The notes below the pieces were generated by a model. It was not told the DNA's origin and did no database searches. It worked only from the letters and a program-made list of their open reading frames with translations. Positions 1-8,161 of a stretch of 64,000 bases of DNA are shown here, piece after piece. The DNA is from Nitrososphaerales archaeon (GTDB taxonomy: Archaea > Thermoproteota > Nitrososphaeria > Nitrososphaerales > CADDZS01): assembly GCA_030041355.1 (NCBI GenBank), contig JASHNZ010000022.1, forward strand, positions 1-64,000, given 5' to 3'. Each line of letters opens with the position of its first letter. Positions within the stretch are counted from its first letter, which is position 1. The translations under genes were made by a program, and so were the position numbers.

Positions 1-197
1 AACCAACACACATTATGTACAAGGCGAATCTTTCGTGGGTGGTCATGAAGGAATATCTAAAATCACTAGAGCAATATGGCTTGATCACAAGCACAGAGAA
101 CAATGGAAACAGAGTCTATCAGTTATCTGATGGCGGATTCCGCGTTTTGAAGCAATTCCTTGAAGTAAAAGATGAGCTGAACCTATCAAGTGCGTAA
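1..197 (+). CDS. Winged-helix DNA-binding protein, C-terminal part (5' end outside window)
   Basis: The reading frame is open back to the window edge, and the bases before the first ATG at 15 read PTHI in frame, so the ATG is internal. The visible part contains a helix core MYKANLSWVVM, a recognition-helix region and a short beta wing. It closely matches the complete 108-residue protein at 36385-36711, which has PTHV before the same core. It is probably a small transcription regulator of the archaeal winged-helix type that I associate with thaumarchaea. The target is unknown. Only about 65 residues are present. Confidence 0.75.
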   Translation, partial: PTHIMYKANLSWVVMKEYLKSLEQYGLITSTENNGNRVYQLSDGGFRVLKQFLEVKDELNLSSA

Positions 198-423
198 ACA
201 AGATTAATGCGTGCCACTCTCAATCTTTTCGGTTCTCAACTGGCGACAAGTCGCTCAACCTCGCCAGCTTCTCATCTCCTTTCTCTGTGTGAGAAAAGTC
301 CTAACATATACTCAACTGATTTCGAGCTCGACATTCTTTATCTAGGCAGATTTTAGCATCAAGTCGATGAACTTCGAGAAACGGAGTTATTTTTTCCCTG
401 ACGGAGAAAGGTAGTAGTCTTCT

Positions 424-684
424 TTGTTAACTGAAGGGTCCGGCGACATAAAGCCCAGTTTCGGAAGAGTTTTTTCAAGTCGCTCGATGTTCTTCTTGTG
501 GATCGCGACAAGCGTTTCGCAGTCAGGAGACTATGCGTTCAATGTTGCTTTGATGTGGTATATCCTTGCCACTACAAACTCAGTACTCCTCGTAGAGATA
601 GCTGAGATCAGTTGTCTGTCAGATCTAATTCTACTTCCACCTCATCAACCAGCGATTCAAGCTTTCTTACAGGGGTTACTCTAA
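424..684 (+). pseudogene. Truncated N-terminus of an MFS transporter (tandem duplicate remnant)
   Basis: About 55 residues align without gaps to the start of the intact MFS transporter that follows at 703. Both share an EGSG start segment, a SRS/NRS-x-F-x-LW segment, SQ-x-GDY-x-FNVAL-x-WY, and then diverge after the first membrane helix. After about residue 60 the similarity stops and the frame ends in an unrelated tail. An 86-residue product with one or two helices cannot be a working MFS carrier. I read it as the degraded upstream copy of a tandem duplication. The DNA has drifted considerably, so the event is old. Confidence 0.7.
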
Positions 685-702
685 CGTCTGCAACACCTTA
701 CG

Positions 703-2016
703 ATGAGAGAAGTTGATCGCGATTTGAAAACAGAAACAATGAGAAGAGAGGGCTCGGGAGTAACTACTAAATTCAAGCGCATTCTTTCAAACAGATCGTT
801 ATTTTCTCTTTGGGTAGCCCAGACTATTTCCCAAATAGGGGATTATGGATTCAACGTCGCGCTCCTTTGGTATGTTCTTGAGTCAACAGGTTCGATATTT
901 CTTGTCGCATTAACGCAAGCTGTAGTCGCAACACCAGTCGCAGTCATTGGTCCCCTAGCCGGAGTGTACGTTGATCGTTTCAACAGAAAGACCATGATGA
1001 TAGTAAGCTCGCTATTTCAAGGCGCAGTCGTTGCAATATTTGCTCTGTTTTTCTTTAGTGGGAAGCTAACTTTTGAGGAAATTATTACACTTGTTTTCTT
1101 ACTTTTTTCAGGGCAACAATTCTTCGTTGGTGCTCTAAATGCTTACGTGCCTAAGGCAGTGGACCCAGACGATCTCGCCGCCGCAAATGCTCTCTTTTCA
1201 TTAAGTAATGTCTCAAACCAATTTTTAGGTTATGTTTTTGGAGGAATAATTGTCTCTCTCTTTGGAGTTTCACTAATTATTGGATATGATTGTATTTCAT
1301 TTTTCATAGGGGCAGCTCTTTTGCTAGGCTGCTCAAGTGCTTATGGTATGATTGCTGGTACGTCTTCCGTTTCCGAAAGTTTACAAAAACCATTTCTAAA
1401 ATATAGCTCAAACTTCATTTCAGATTTCAAGAAAGGCGTGTCGTACATCAGAAACAGCTCCGTCATGCTAGAAATTATGGTCGTTGGCATTGTTTTGACT
1501 TTTTTCGCTGATGGTTTGGTCGCTTTGCTCCCAGCATATGCTCAGTACCAGTTGAACGGAAATTCTGTAATCTACGGGCTGGTATTGGCAGCCGCAGTCA
1601 TAGGAGGAATAATCGGATCTGTGATTTTCGGGTCTGTCGAAAGTCGCCACTATCTCGGCAAAATATTCGTGCTATGCACCGCGTTATCTGGCCTTGCGAC
1701 CTTGGCTTTGGGATTGACCTCGAGTGCTGTGATCGCTTTTCTTGTCGCAATTGTCATGGGAGGTTCTTATTTCGTTGCAAACGTTTGCGTTCAGGTTTTT
1801 GTTCAGGGAACTGTCCCAGGACCGCTTTTGGGACGCGTTTACACGGTTCTATTTGGAATTTTGAATATCTTTGCGCCTATAGGTGCAATCATGTCAGGTG
1901 TGTTTTCTGGATACATAAGTCCTGGACAAATTTTTGCACTATACGGCGTTGGAGTGTTCTGTGTAGGCGTCTTAATGGTGCTTGCTTTTGGCAAGCTAAG
2001 GAATGCAAAATACTGA
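703..2016 (+). CDS. MFS transporter (drug/effector efflux-like)
   Basis: A 437-residue polytopic membrane protein of the usual MFS length. After an amphipathic N-terminus of about 30 residues, roughly twelve hydrophobic segments follow. The loop after the second helix holds the MFS signature GVYVDRFNRK (about residues 87-96). The style of the first helix (SQIGDYGFNVAL) resembles the MFS_3 group of macrolide-efflux and enterobactin-exporter proteins, which export small molecules using the proton gradient. Substrate unknown. Upstream lies a truncated duplicate of its N-terminus. The start at 703 is the first ATG; another in-frame ATG lies 36 bases on. Confidence 0.85.
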   Translation: MREVDRDLKTETMRREGSGVTTKFKRILSNRSLFSLWVAQTISQIGDYGFNVALLWYVLESTGSIFLVALTQAVVATPVAVIGPLAGVYVDRFNRKTMMIVSSLFQGAVVAIFALFFFSGKLTFEEIITLVFLLFSGQQFFVGALNAYVPKAVDPDDLAAANALFSLSNVSNQFLGYVFGGIIVSLFGVSLIIGYDCISFFIGAALLLGCSSAYGMIAGTSSVSESLQKPFLKYSSNFISDFKKGVSYIRNSSVMLEIMVVGIVLTFFADGLVALLPAYAQYQLNGNSVIYGLVLAAAVIGGIIGSVIFGSVESRHYLGKIFVLCTALSGLATLALGLTSSAVIAFLVAIVMGGSYFVANVCVQVFVQGTVPGPLLGRVYTVLFGILNIFAPIGAIMSGVFSGYISPGQIFALYGVGVFCVGVLMVLAFGKLRNAKY

Positions 2017-2061
2017 CAATGAGGCACTCATTGTGTCCGTCCGATTCTACTTTTTCATTAG

Positions 2062-2289
2062 CTATTTCAGTCGCTTAATCACTAACGCGACTATTGTGAA
2101 TACCGGCACATAGACTACCATTTGATAAATCAAGGTGACTCCCTTAGTTCCGATTAGATGAATCGGGCTCCCGGTTATAGTGATTATCGTAAAGAGCACT
2201 AGCACAGCTAGCAATCCCACCATGCAAGCTCTTATTCCAGTCTTTTGACGCGCGCTTAGTCCTTTCTCCGCGCGCTTTTCAGAAAACAA
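2062..2289 (-). CDS. Small two-helix membrane protein
   Basis: A 75-residue protein with a charged, Arg/Lys-rich N-terminus of about 20 residues followed by two hydrophobic segments (about residues 24-42 and 52-70) and a KRLK tail. I recognise no family. The composition and regular topology argue for a real membrane peptide rather than a chance frame. It is convergent with the MFS gene, with 45 bases between the stop codons. Confidence 0.45.
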   Translation of the reverse strand: MFSEKRAEKGLSARQKTGIRACMVGLLAVLVLFTIITITGSPIHLIGTKGVTLIYQMVVYVPVFTIVALVIKRLK

Positions 2290-2842
2290 GTGTCATTTTG
2301 TTCTTTTATCTCCTTTCAGCCGTACAAGGGCACTTAGCAAAGTGGGACTGATCCTTGAAGGCGAATGGCTTGTTTTCGATGAAGCTAACAGCTTTCATGT
2401 GACAACCTTGGCCGCATCAACAAATAGTTTGTTCAACCGTAGGAATTCTTACTCACTTGCGCGGAGACTATTGCCTGCCATAATAAGGTGATGAAAGCGG
2501 CAATGGCTTCCGTTTTTATCTCCAATGCACGGCATCTATTGTCAATTTTCAAAGAAGAACCAAAGAAATAGGATCAAATTTGGGATCCAGATGTGAATTA
2601 GGGCGCTCTTGCCGTTTTCGCGAATTATCCATACCTTCAATTGATATTTAGGACAAAATGAGTTATGGCTAATTAGGCGCTCTATCTCAAGAGGGATTTA
2701 ACGAAATCATCCTAGCAATTTTGCCATTTCTGCTTTTGAGAAATCGGCATGAATTCTTATGTACGAATTGTGATATAAAGGCCTTGTAACTAAGTATGTA
2801 TATATCTAGTGACGGACTGCATCGTAAATAAATTAGGGCGAC
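2290..2842. other. Intergenic region, no gene seen; AT-rich promoter at its right end
   Basis: About 550 bases between the small membrane protein and the first TasA-like gene. I find no convincing frame, tRNA or repeat. The last 60 bases become AT-rich and contain the TATA-like run listed separately. The length suggests room for regulatory sites serving the surface-protein genes that start at 2843. Confidence 0.4.
2795..2805 (+). promoter_or_regulatory. TATA-like box upstream of TasA-like gene
   Basis: The run TATGTATATAT lies about 40-50 bases before the GTG start at 2843 (55-60 before the ATG at 2858). In archaea transcription starts about 25 bases downstream of the box, which would leave a short leader. 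Judged by sequence only. Confidence 0.4.
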
Positions 2843-3490
2843 GTGAAAAATACAAAAATGAATCCAAAGAAATTCTTTCAGACTCTCTTTCGCACGAAGT
2901 ATGGAAAGCTCCTACCCCTTTTGATAGTGGCGGCTTTGATCGCTTCTGCGAGCGCAGCAGTATTCGTAATGTATTATGGAAGCGTAACTGCGACTGTTCA
3001 GCCTGCGGATGTAAAATTGGTCAACGGCGGTGATGTGAGCGGTTCCTGTTCGGCGTATCCTTGTGCCACTTCCTCGCTTTCCAGCACTGGAGACTTTGCA
3101 ACAGTGGGCCTAAGCCTCTTTGCTTCGGCGAATAATAATCCGCAACCGGCGACCTACTATACAGACTTGCTTCAAGTGCATAATGGTGCTGCAACCGCGA
3201 GCCACACGATAAACTCGATAACCATCTCAAATATCGCACAATCCGGTGTCGATCTTGGAAGCGTATCTGTTTATTACTGCACCTCTCAAACAAACACTCC
3301 CGCGATATCTACATCGTGCGCTTCCTTTACGTTCACCACCACAACTGGAGGCTCTTTAGGCGGAAATGGTGTCCTTCCCCAAAGCTTGGCTGCCGGATCT
3401 TCCGGGTATCTTGAAGTGGTTGGAAATGCCGCCAGCGGTGCACACACATCCGATACTATAACCTTCCAAGTGCAACTAAGCTGGACTTAG
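2843..3490 (+). CDS. TasA/camelysin-like secreted fibre protein 1
   Basis: A 215-residue secreted protein. Residues about 20-40 form a hydrophobic signal segment ending in ASASA, followed at once by a VFVMYYGS stretch and a beta-rich body. This resembles substrates of SipW-type signal peptidases (TasA, camelysin), in which a YFS/YYG-like segment follows the cleavage site. Paired cysteines occur in GSC-x4-PCAT and YYC. The next gene is a clear paralog and a matching signal peptidase lies three genes on. By analogy with archaeal bundling pili, whose AbpA subunit has the TasA fold, it may be a donor-strand-exchange fibre subunit; that is inference. The start is GTG at 2843, or ATG at 2858. Confidence 0.65.
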   Translation: MKNTKMNPKKFFQTLFRTKYGKLLPLLIVAALIASASAAVFVMYYGSVTATVQPADVKLVNGGDVSGSCSAYPCATSSLSSTGDFATVGLSLFASANNNPQPATYYTDLLQVHNGAATASHTINSITISNIAQSGVDLGSVSVYYCTSQTNTPAISTSCASFTFTTTTGGSLGGNGVLPQSLAAGSSGYLEVVGNAASGAHTSDTITFQVQLSWT

Positions 3491-3518
3491 GGAACGCAAC
3501 TCGGAGCGAAGAAATCTA

Positions 3519-3568
3519 GTGAGGGGGCCTGGCGCCCAAGTGCTAGGCTCCTCCCGTTTACTTTTTTC
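3519..3568 (+). terminator. Hairpin plus T-tract terminator
   Basis: An imperfect GC-rich inverted repeat (GAGGGGGCCTGG pairing with CTAGGCTCCTCCC) is followed by CTTTTTTCT. It lies between the first and second TasA-like genes. It could end transcription of the first, abundant subunit or reduce readthrough into the following genes, a common way to set fibre stoichiometry. Confidence 0.5.
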
Positions 3569-3588
3569 TGAGAGAACGCGGTCAAGAA

Positions 3589-4239
3589 TTGAACTCTAAA
3601 TTATCATTTGGCTTTTTTGTGCATTCAAGACGACTCAAAGTTTTAGTTTTCTTACTTCTGGTCGGATTAATTGCAAGCGCTTCAGCTTCGATATACGTAT
3701 TTTTCTACTCCGGTATGACTGCCACGATTAGGGCGCCTGACATTTCTCTTGCCGCCGGGCCTGATGCCAGTGGTTCATGCACTGTTTATCCTTGTGCCAC
3801 TGTAACAATTTCCGCCACATCAGACACTGCCACTGTTAGCTTGAGTATGTTCAAAGCCAATTCTGGATTTAGTCCTTCTCCCGCTACCTATTACTCGAAT
3901 CTTGTCCAAGTGAAAAATGGGAACCCGAGTGTAAGCCACTCGATTATGTCAGTGCAGATCTATAATATTGCTGCGACATCACTAAATGATTACGGAAGTA
4001 TCACAGTCTATTACTGCACAACTCAGACAGAGTTCAGTCCTGCCGGTAGTCCAATAACGCCAGCTGATTGCGTCGGGAGTTTTGCAATAACCTCATCCAC
4101 CGGTGGATCTGTCTCCGGATCCTTCCCTGTGAGTATTCCAGCGAGTGGGACTCAGTACATCGAGGTTGTAGCTTATGCAGGTAGCTCGGGAAGTATTTCG
4201 GATACAATCACATTCAACATTGCTCTGCAGTGGGTGTAG
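3589..4239 (+). CDS. TasA/camelysin-like secreted fibre protein 2
   Basis: A 216-residue paralog of the protein at 2843. They share the ASASA signal end (about residues 30-34), the GSC-x-VYPCAT motif, the PATYYSNLVQVKNG segment, a YYCTTQT segment and a closing SDTITFNIALQW strand. The start is TTG at 3589, just after a terminator-like hairpin. Two paired subunits plus a larger third protein is the kind of layout expected of a major subunit, minor subunit and adaptor or tip protein in a fibre operon. The function is inferred from the signal peptide type and context, since the sequence similarity to TasA itself is limited to the N-terminal pattern. Confidence 0.65.
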   Translation: MNSKLSFGFFVHSRRLKVLVFLLLVGLIASASASIYVFFYSGMTATIRAPDISLAAGPDASGSCTVYPCATVTISATSDTATVSLSMFKANSGFSPSPATYYSNLVQVKNGNPSVSHSIMSVQIYNIAATSLNDYGSITVYYCTTQTEFSPAGSPITPADCVGSFAITSSTGGSVSGSFPVSIPASGTQYIEVVAYAGSSGSISDTITFNIALQWV

Positions 4240-6638
4240 GAGTATTGGAAAAATTAGCTAAAAGTAAAAAGTTCATCGCCCTATTTGTCCTTCCCTTGCT
4301 CATAATTGTGTTCATAGGCCCTGCTTCCGGTACTGTAAGTGTTTTCAATTACGCGAAGGTGACCTCGACCATCCAAGCTCCGTCGGTTTCGCTTCAAACG
4401 GGTACGGCCGGTTCCTCCACTATAGCAAGTGCAGCACCTGATGCCGCGACGGTATCTGCTACAGCGGGGATCACGTTTTACGAGTATCAAAACGCGCCGG
4501 TGACGGGTTGCACCTCTCCATGCCTCACTACAGATACCCAGACTACTCCTCCAAACTCTGTTTCGACCCTTAGTCTGGACGGCACTCCTCAAAGCGGAAC
4601 CTGGTCCTCAGGCTCTTCTTTTACGATATCATCAGTGACAACTACGAATACTCAAGATGTCATTATTATCTGGGTAACAACCTATCTTTCTGGCTCGTCG
4701 ATCACTGTCAATTCTATTTCCGATTCTGCCAACGGAGTAACTTGGCAAAGTTCTGCAAGACAATCATCAGTTGTTTGTTCTACCACTTCCGAAACAACCG
4801 AGGTTGAATGGTACGGAATCACGACCGAGGCTCTAGCATCGGACACCATCACAATTAATCTGAGTGGCACTCCAACTGCGGCATCAGGCATACAGATAGC
4901 AATAGCAGGTGCGAACACGGCTCAGCCATTTGATACTGCGACTCTGCCTAAAACCGCAACTGGCGCCTGCACAGGAGCTGGAAGTGCTCCGACAGTCTCC
5001 AGTGTTTCAACAAATAATCCAAACGACTTTGTATTTGCCGCTTTTGGATCGCACACTTCCGTTACAGAAACTGCGGGTGCAATTTCTGGGACTACTGCAA
5101 CTTTGGATAAGACTGTCGCTAGCACTGCATCAACAGCTCTAGAACACAGAATAGTTTCCACAACGTTGTCATCGAGCTCCTGCGCGTTTGGGAAATCAAC
5201 AACACTCTGGGGAATACTATGTGATGCGGTTGTTCAAGCGAGCGGGTCATTTTCTCTTGCCCCAAGTTCCACCATGTATCTCTGGAGTCCTGAGTACTCT
5301 TCTACTACTTCGACTTCGATTTATCCGGGAACTGGCTCATTTACGCTGTACAACACTCTAGCAACGCCTGCCCTAGATGGAACACCACAATCTGGAACAT
5401 GGTCTTCCGGCGCATCGTTTACTATCACAACTGTCACAACTTCAGGGACCTCTGATGTGATAATTCTGTCGATTCAAACTTACAAATCCGGATCTAGTAT
5501 TGCTGTCAGTTCAGTTTCTGATTCTGCCAATGCAGTGACTTGGCAGAGTTCTGCAAGAAACTCGTTCACCTCTTGTACCGGAACGGAAGAGACGACCCAC
5601 ATAGAGTGGTATGGAACGACGACCACGGCTCTTTCATCAGACACGATCACAATTAATTTGGGCGGTACTCCTACAAGCGCATCGGGTATTGAAATCGCAG
5701 CATCTGGAGTCAATACGGCCGCACCTTTCGATACTAACAGTGGCCTGCCCGAAACGGCCGTTCAGGGTGGTGGAACCTGCTCCGGAACCGCTTCAAGCCC
5801 AAGCGTGTCAGGTGTCTCCACGGGTCTCAAGTCAGACCTTGTTTTCGCAACTTTCGGAACTCACACGTCGGTAACCGAAACGGCTGGAACGATTGGAGGT
5901 GCGACTGCGACTTTGGCAACTGCTGTGGCAGGCACAGGCGATAGTAATGCAGTCGAATATCTCCAGGTGACCGCGGCCCAGTCATCAATTTCGTGTTCGT
6001 TTGGAAAAACAACAACTTACTGGGGAGTTCTTTGCGATGCGATAGCCGCCGAACCCATCACGGTGACAGTTTCGATGTATACCACAAATTCAGCCGGCAC
6101 CGTTCAATCTACCTTAGTGAGTGGCGCAAGTATGAATTTAGCTGATGTCGGTAGTACTGCAATGAATCTCGTAAGTTCGTCAGGGACTGTGCCTGCGTCT
6201 GGCTATGTAGAGCTTCAAGTTACAACACCATCAACAGCCGGAATCACAATAAACTGGGGTAGCGGCGCTCCAACGGCTTTCAACACACCAGATACCTATA
6301 ACTACGTTCTCGCGGTCAATAATCCCACTTCTTCATCTTGGACGATTAATCTAGGCGTTGCAAGTTCATCCACGATTGCTCGTCTGTCTAGTGCCTCTAT
6401 TTCATTTACTAACCCTTCAAGCACACAAATCACAATTTCAAATGGCGCAATAACCCAAAGCACCGGTCCGACAGTAACGCTCTCAGCTTCGAGCACTGCG
6501 TATATCGTGATCACAGTTGATTCATCATTACTTCCGACATCATCAAACAGCCCATCGACTTTAGTTCTTTCTTTGAAACTCTTGTCTGCGTCCTCGGCGG
6601 CATATGCTCAGTACACTATTGACATCACGATAGGGTAA
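4230..6638 (+). CDS. Large TasA-like secreted adhesin with duplicated exterior module
   Basis: An 802-residue Ser/Thr-rich secreted protein. The N-terminus (about residues 8-45) repeats the signal-plus-strand pattern of the two preceding proteins. Two copies of a module of about 225 residues follow (about 115-337 and 382-607), each starting LDGTPQSGTWSSG, containing WQSSAR, EWYG and GVNTAAPFD-like motifs, and ending in W-G-x-LCDA. The last 190 residues look like beta-sandwich domains. The same module occurs in the pilin-like proteins at 13253 and 15632. It overlaps the previous gene by 10 bases; the frame opens at GTG 4230, but TTG at 4245 after a GGAG is an alternative. Probably a surface adhesin or fibre tip. 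Confidence 0.65.
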   Translation: MGVGVLEKLAKSKKFIALFVLPLLIIVFIGPASGTVSVFNYAKVTSTIQAPSVSLQTGTAGSSTIASAAPDAATVSATAGITFYEYQNAPVTGCTSPCLTTDTQTTPPNSVSTLSLDGTPQSGTWSSGSSFTISSVTTTNTQDVIIIWVTTYLSGSSITVNSISDSANGVTWQSSARQSSVVCSTTSETTEVEWYGITTEALASDTITINLSGTPTAASGIQIAIAGANTAQPFDTATLPKTATGACTGAGSAPTVSSVSTNNPNDFVFAAFGSHTSVTETAGAISGTTATLDKTVASTASTALEHRIVSTTLSSSSCAFGKSTTLWGILCDAVVQASGSFSLAPSSTMYLWSPEYSSTTSTSIYPGTGSFTLYNTLATPALDGTPQSGTWSSGASFTITTVTTSGTSDVIILSIQTYKSGSSIAVSSVSDSANAVTWQSSARNSFTSCTGTEETTHIEWYGTTTTALSSDTITINLGGTPTSASGIEIAASGVNTAAPFDTNSGLPETAVQGGGTCSGTASSPSVSGVSTGLKSDLVFATFGTHTSVTETAGTIGGATATLATAVAGTGDSNAVEYLQVTAAQSSISCSFGKTTTYWGVLCDAIAAEPITVTVSMYTTNSAGTVQSTLVSGASMNLADVGSTAMNLVSSSGTVPASGYVELQVTTPSTAGITINWGSGAPTAFNTPDTYNYVLAVNNPTSSSWTINLGVASSSTIARLSSASISFTNPSSTQITISNGAITQSTGPTVTLSASSTAYIVITVDSSLLPTSSNSPSTLVLSLKLLSASSAAYAQYTIDITIG

Positions 6639-6651
6639 GAAAGAATCGAAA

Positions 6652-7176
6652 ATGAAGATCAAAAAGGCCCTCAGATACTTTGAGTATGCTCTGACACTAG
6701 CTCTGATCGGACTCGCTGTTTATTCGGTTGCCGAGTATGCGTCCGGGACCCAGCCGTTCTATGTAGTCAGCGACTATCCGAGTAGCATGTCACCGACGAT
6801 GAATTATGGCACAGTCGGGATGACATACCACACGCCATTTCAGGACTTGAAAGTCGGAGACATTATTGCCTTTCATGATCCGAATGGTACTCCAATAACT
6901 ATCGTCCACCGGATTGTGGCAATCGTCTCATGCGAAAATGGAAACCGGTGCTTGGAAACAAAAGGGGACAACAACATGACCAACCCAACAAGGGATCCAT
7001 GGAACGTAACGCAAACCGAATACGAAGGCCAAGTAATACTGATCATCCCATACGTTGGCTATATCTCTCCGGCCCTTTGGGGATTCGGAGGCGCGACGGT
7101 GGCACTACCAATTATATTTATCGTGCTGCTGGCGGGTTTTGTTTCTTACATAAGGGGCAAAAAACTGGAAAGATAG
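6652..7176 (+). CDS. sipW-like: Signal peptidase I, SipW/ER type (S26B)
   Basis: A 174-residue membrane protease. A first helix (about residues 12-30) precedes the catalytic Ser45 in SSMSPTM. His86 in IVHRIV takes the place of the lysine of bacterial enzymes, and KGDNN (Asp106) supplies the acidic residue, which is the archaeal/ER/SipW arrangement. A second hydrophobic segment closes the C-terminus (about 140-165). It lies 13 bases after the third TasA-like gene, so it probably is the dedicated peptidase that processes these proteins, as SipW does for TasA. A general housekeeping signal peptidase role is the alternative. Confidence 0.85.
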   Translation: MKIKKALRYFEYALTLALIGLAVYSVAEYASGTQPFYVVSDYPSSMSPTMNYGTVGMTYHTPFQDLKVGDIIAFHDPNGTPITIVHRIVAIVSCENGNRCLETKGDNNMTNPTRDPWNVTQTEYEGQVILIIPYVGYISPALWGFGGATVALPIIFIVLLAGFVSYIRGKKLER

Positions 7177-7214
7177 CAGGTCTTTGTTTCGGTATCCAGA
7201 TGGAATCATGATAT

Positions 7215-7412
7215 TTGCGCATTTCTTTTTCGCTGATCCGTGGAGCTATCACGAGGAGCGCAGCCATATGGAAGGTTAAGAGAAACGATCTATCTCTCGC
7301 AGACTGCTTTGCTTTGTCCGCTCTGGAGGAATTTGCCGAGAGATTGCTGACCACAGATACGGTTCTCGGTGATGTAAAGGGTATCAAAGCGGTTCGTATT
7401 TCTCGTTCTTGA
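7215..7412 (+). pseudogene. PIN-domain (VapC-like) C-terminal remnant
   Basis: The last 40 residues read DLSLADCFALSALEEFAERLL then TTD, the usual end of a PIN-domain nuclease: the acidic residue of the SLAD motif, the helix, and the LLTTD strand. The N-terminal two thirds of a PIN domain, with its first catalytic Asp, are missing and I see no antitoxin gene. I therefore call it a decayed VapC-type toxin gene. It lies in the gap between the TasA-like block and the pilin block. Confidence 0.6.
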
Positions 7413-7448
7413 CCTAAACATGCGGCATTCATGAAGCCCCGAGTTATC

Positions 7449-7478
7449 TATGATTATAGTTGCGGCTCAAACGATTAA
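7449..7478 (+). pseudogene. Nine-codon remnant of the pilin-like gene at 11129
   Basis: The frame reads YDYSCGSND followed by a stop. The same nine residues occur in the intact gene at 11276-11302, and about 27 of 31 bases match across the junction. Flanking bases do not continue the match, so a small piece of a former duplicate seems to survive here. Confidence 0.5.
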
Positions 7479-7602
7479 CAAAGTCAAAGCAAGAGAAGAG
7501 CTTGCTTCGGGGCTAAAAATCTGCCTGTCTTCGCGCGATCCGCATTATAATAAGATGCTGGATCTATAAGATGAGACCAAAATCTTAGCTGCTGTTTCCT
7601 TG

Positions 7603-7617
7603 GCAGCTATATATTTT
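7603..7617 (+). promoter_or_regulatory. TATA-box promoter of pilin-like gene
   Basis: GCAGCTATATATTTT lies 35 bases before the ATG at 7652, the right range for an archaeal TATA box. The same 15 bases occur on the opposite strand upstream of the winged-helix gene at 36385-36711. Confidence 0.5.
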
Positions 7618-7651
7618 TCGAAATTAGTGGTTAGCTTAGATACTACACTAA

Positions 7652-8161
7652 ATGCCCGTCTCACTTTTTCAAAGAATCAAGAGGAAAAAATCAGCGGCTA
7701 TTAGCGAAATAATTGCGACGCTCCTTATGGTAGTAGTCGTTGTAGGAATTGGGACTACTGTGTTCGCATTTGCTGTAGGTGGATTTTCAAACTTTGGAAA
7801 TGGTTTTACTAATCTCGTGAGCGGAGCTGGTAATCAGATCGCGGAAGAAATAACGATCGAGCAGATTGTCTTCAACGAAACTGCTGGAACCTGCTCCGGC
7901 GGCCATAACTGTCTGGGAGCAAACATCTACGTAAGAAACTATGGGGTAAATCCAGTCACGATCGCCTCGGTCTACGTTACAAATGCCACTGCGTCCGTCT
8001 TTGTGGAGTCTTTGCAGCTCTCCACTCAAGTCACGATCAATTCTGGAAGTTTCGCAAACATTGGTGTGACAGGATTTACTCCAGATCACAAGACGACTTA
8101 CACTTTCTCAGTAGCTACAACTCTCGGCACAACGGTGACAGCAAATGGCGAAGCCGTTTAG
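7652..8161 (+). CDS. Type IV pilin-like protein
   Basis: A 169-residue protein with a class III signal peptide: basic RIKRKKS, then AISEIIATLLMVVVVV as the hydrophobic assembly helix. A prepilin peptidase would cut near the KKSA/AIS junction. The remaining 125 residues are beta-rich with one cysteine pair (GTCSGGHNC). It starts the + strand pilin block, behind a TATA box at 7603, and overlaps the next gene by 17 bases, so the two are surely co-translated. No assembly ATPase or platform protein is in the window, so whether it forms pili, archaella or an adhesion complex cannot be told here. Confidence 0.75.
   Translation: MPVSLFQRIKRKKSAAISEIIATLLMVVVVVGIGTTVFAFAVGGFSNFGNGFTNLVSGAGNQIAEEITIEQIVFNETAGTCSGGHNCLGANIYVRNYGVNPVTIASVYVTNATASVFVESLQLSTQVTINSGSFANIGVTGFTPDHKTTYTFSVATTLGTTVTANGEAV

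Noticed and set aside
1674-2078. 134-codon + frame at the end of the MFS gene
   Set aside because: Cys/Arg-rich out-of-frame shadow of the MFS C-terminus.
2809-3033. 74-codon + frame overlapping the first TasA-like gene
   Set aside because: Out-of-frame shadow; the 2843 frame has a signal peptide and a full paralog.
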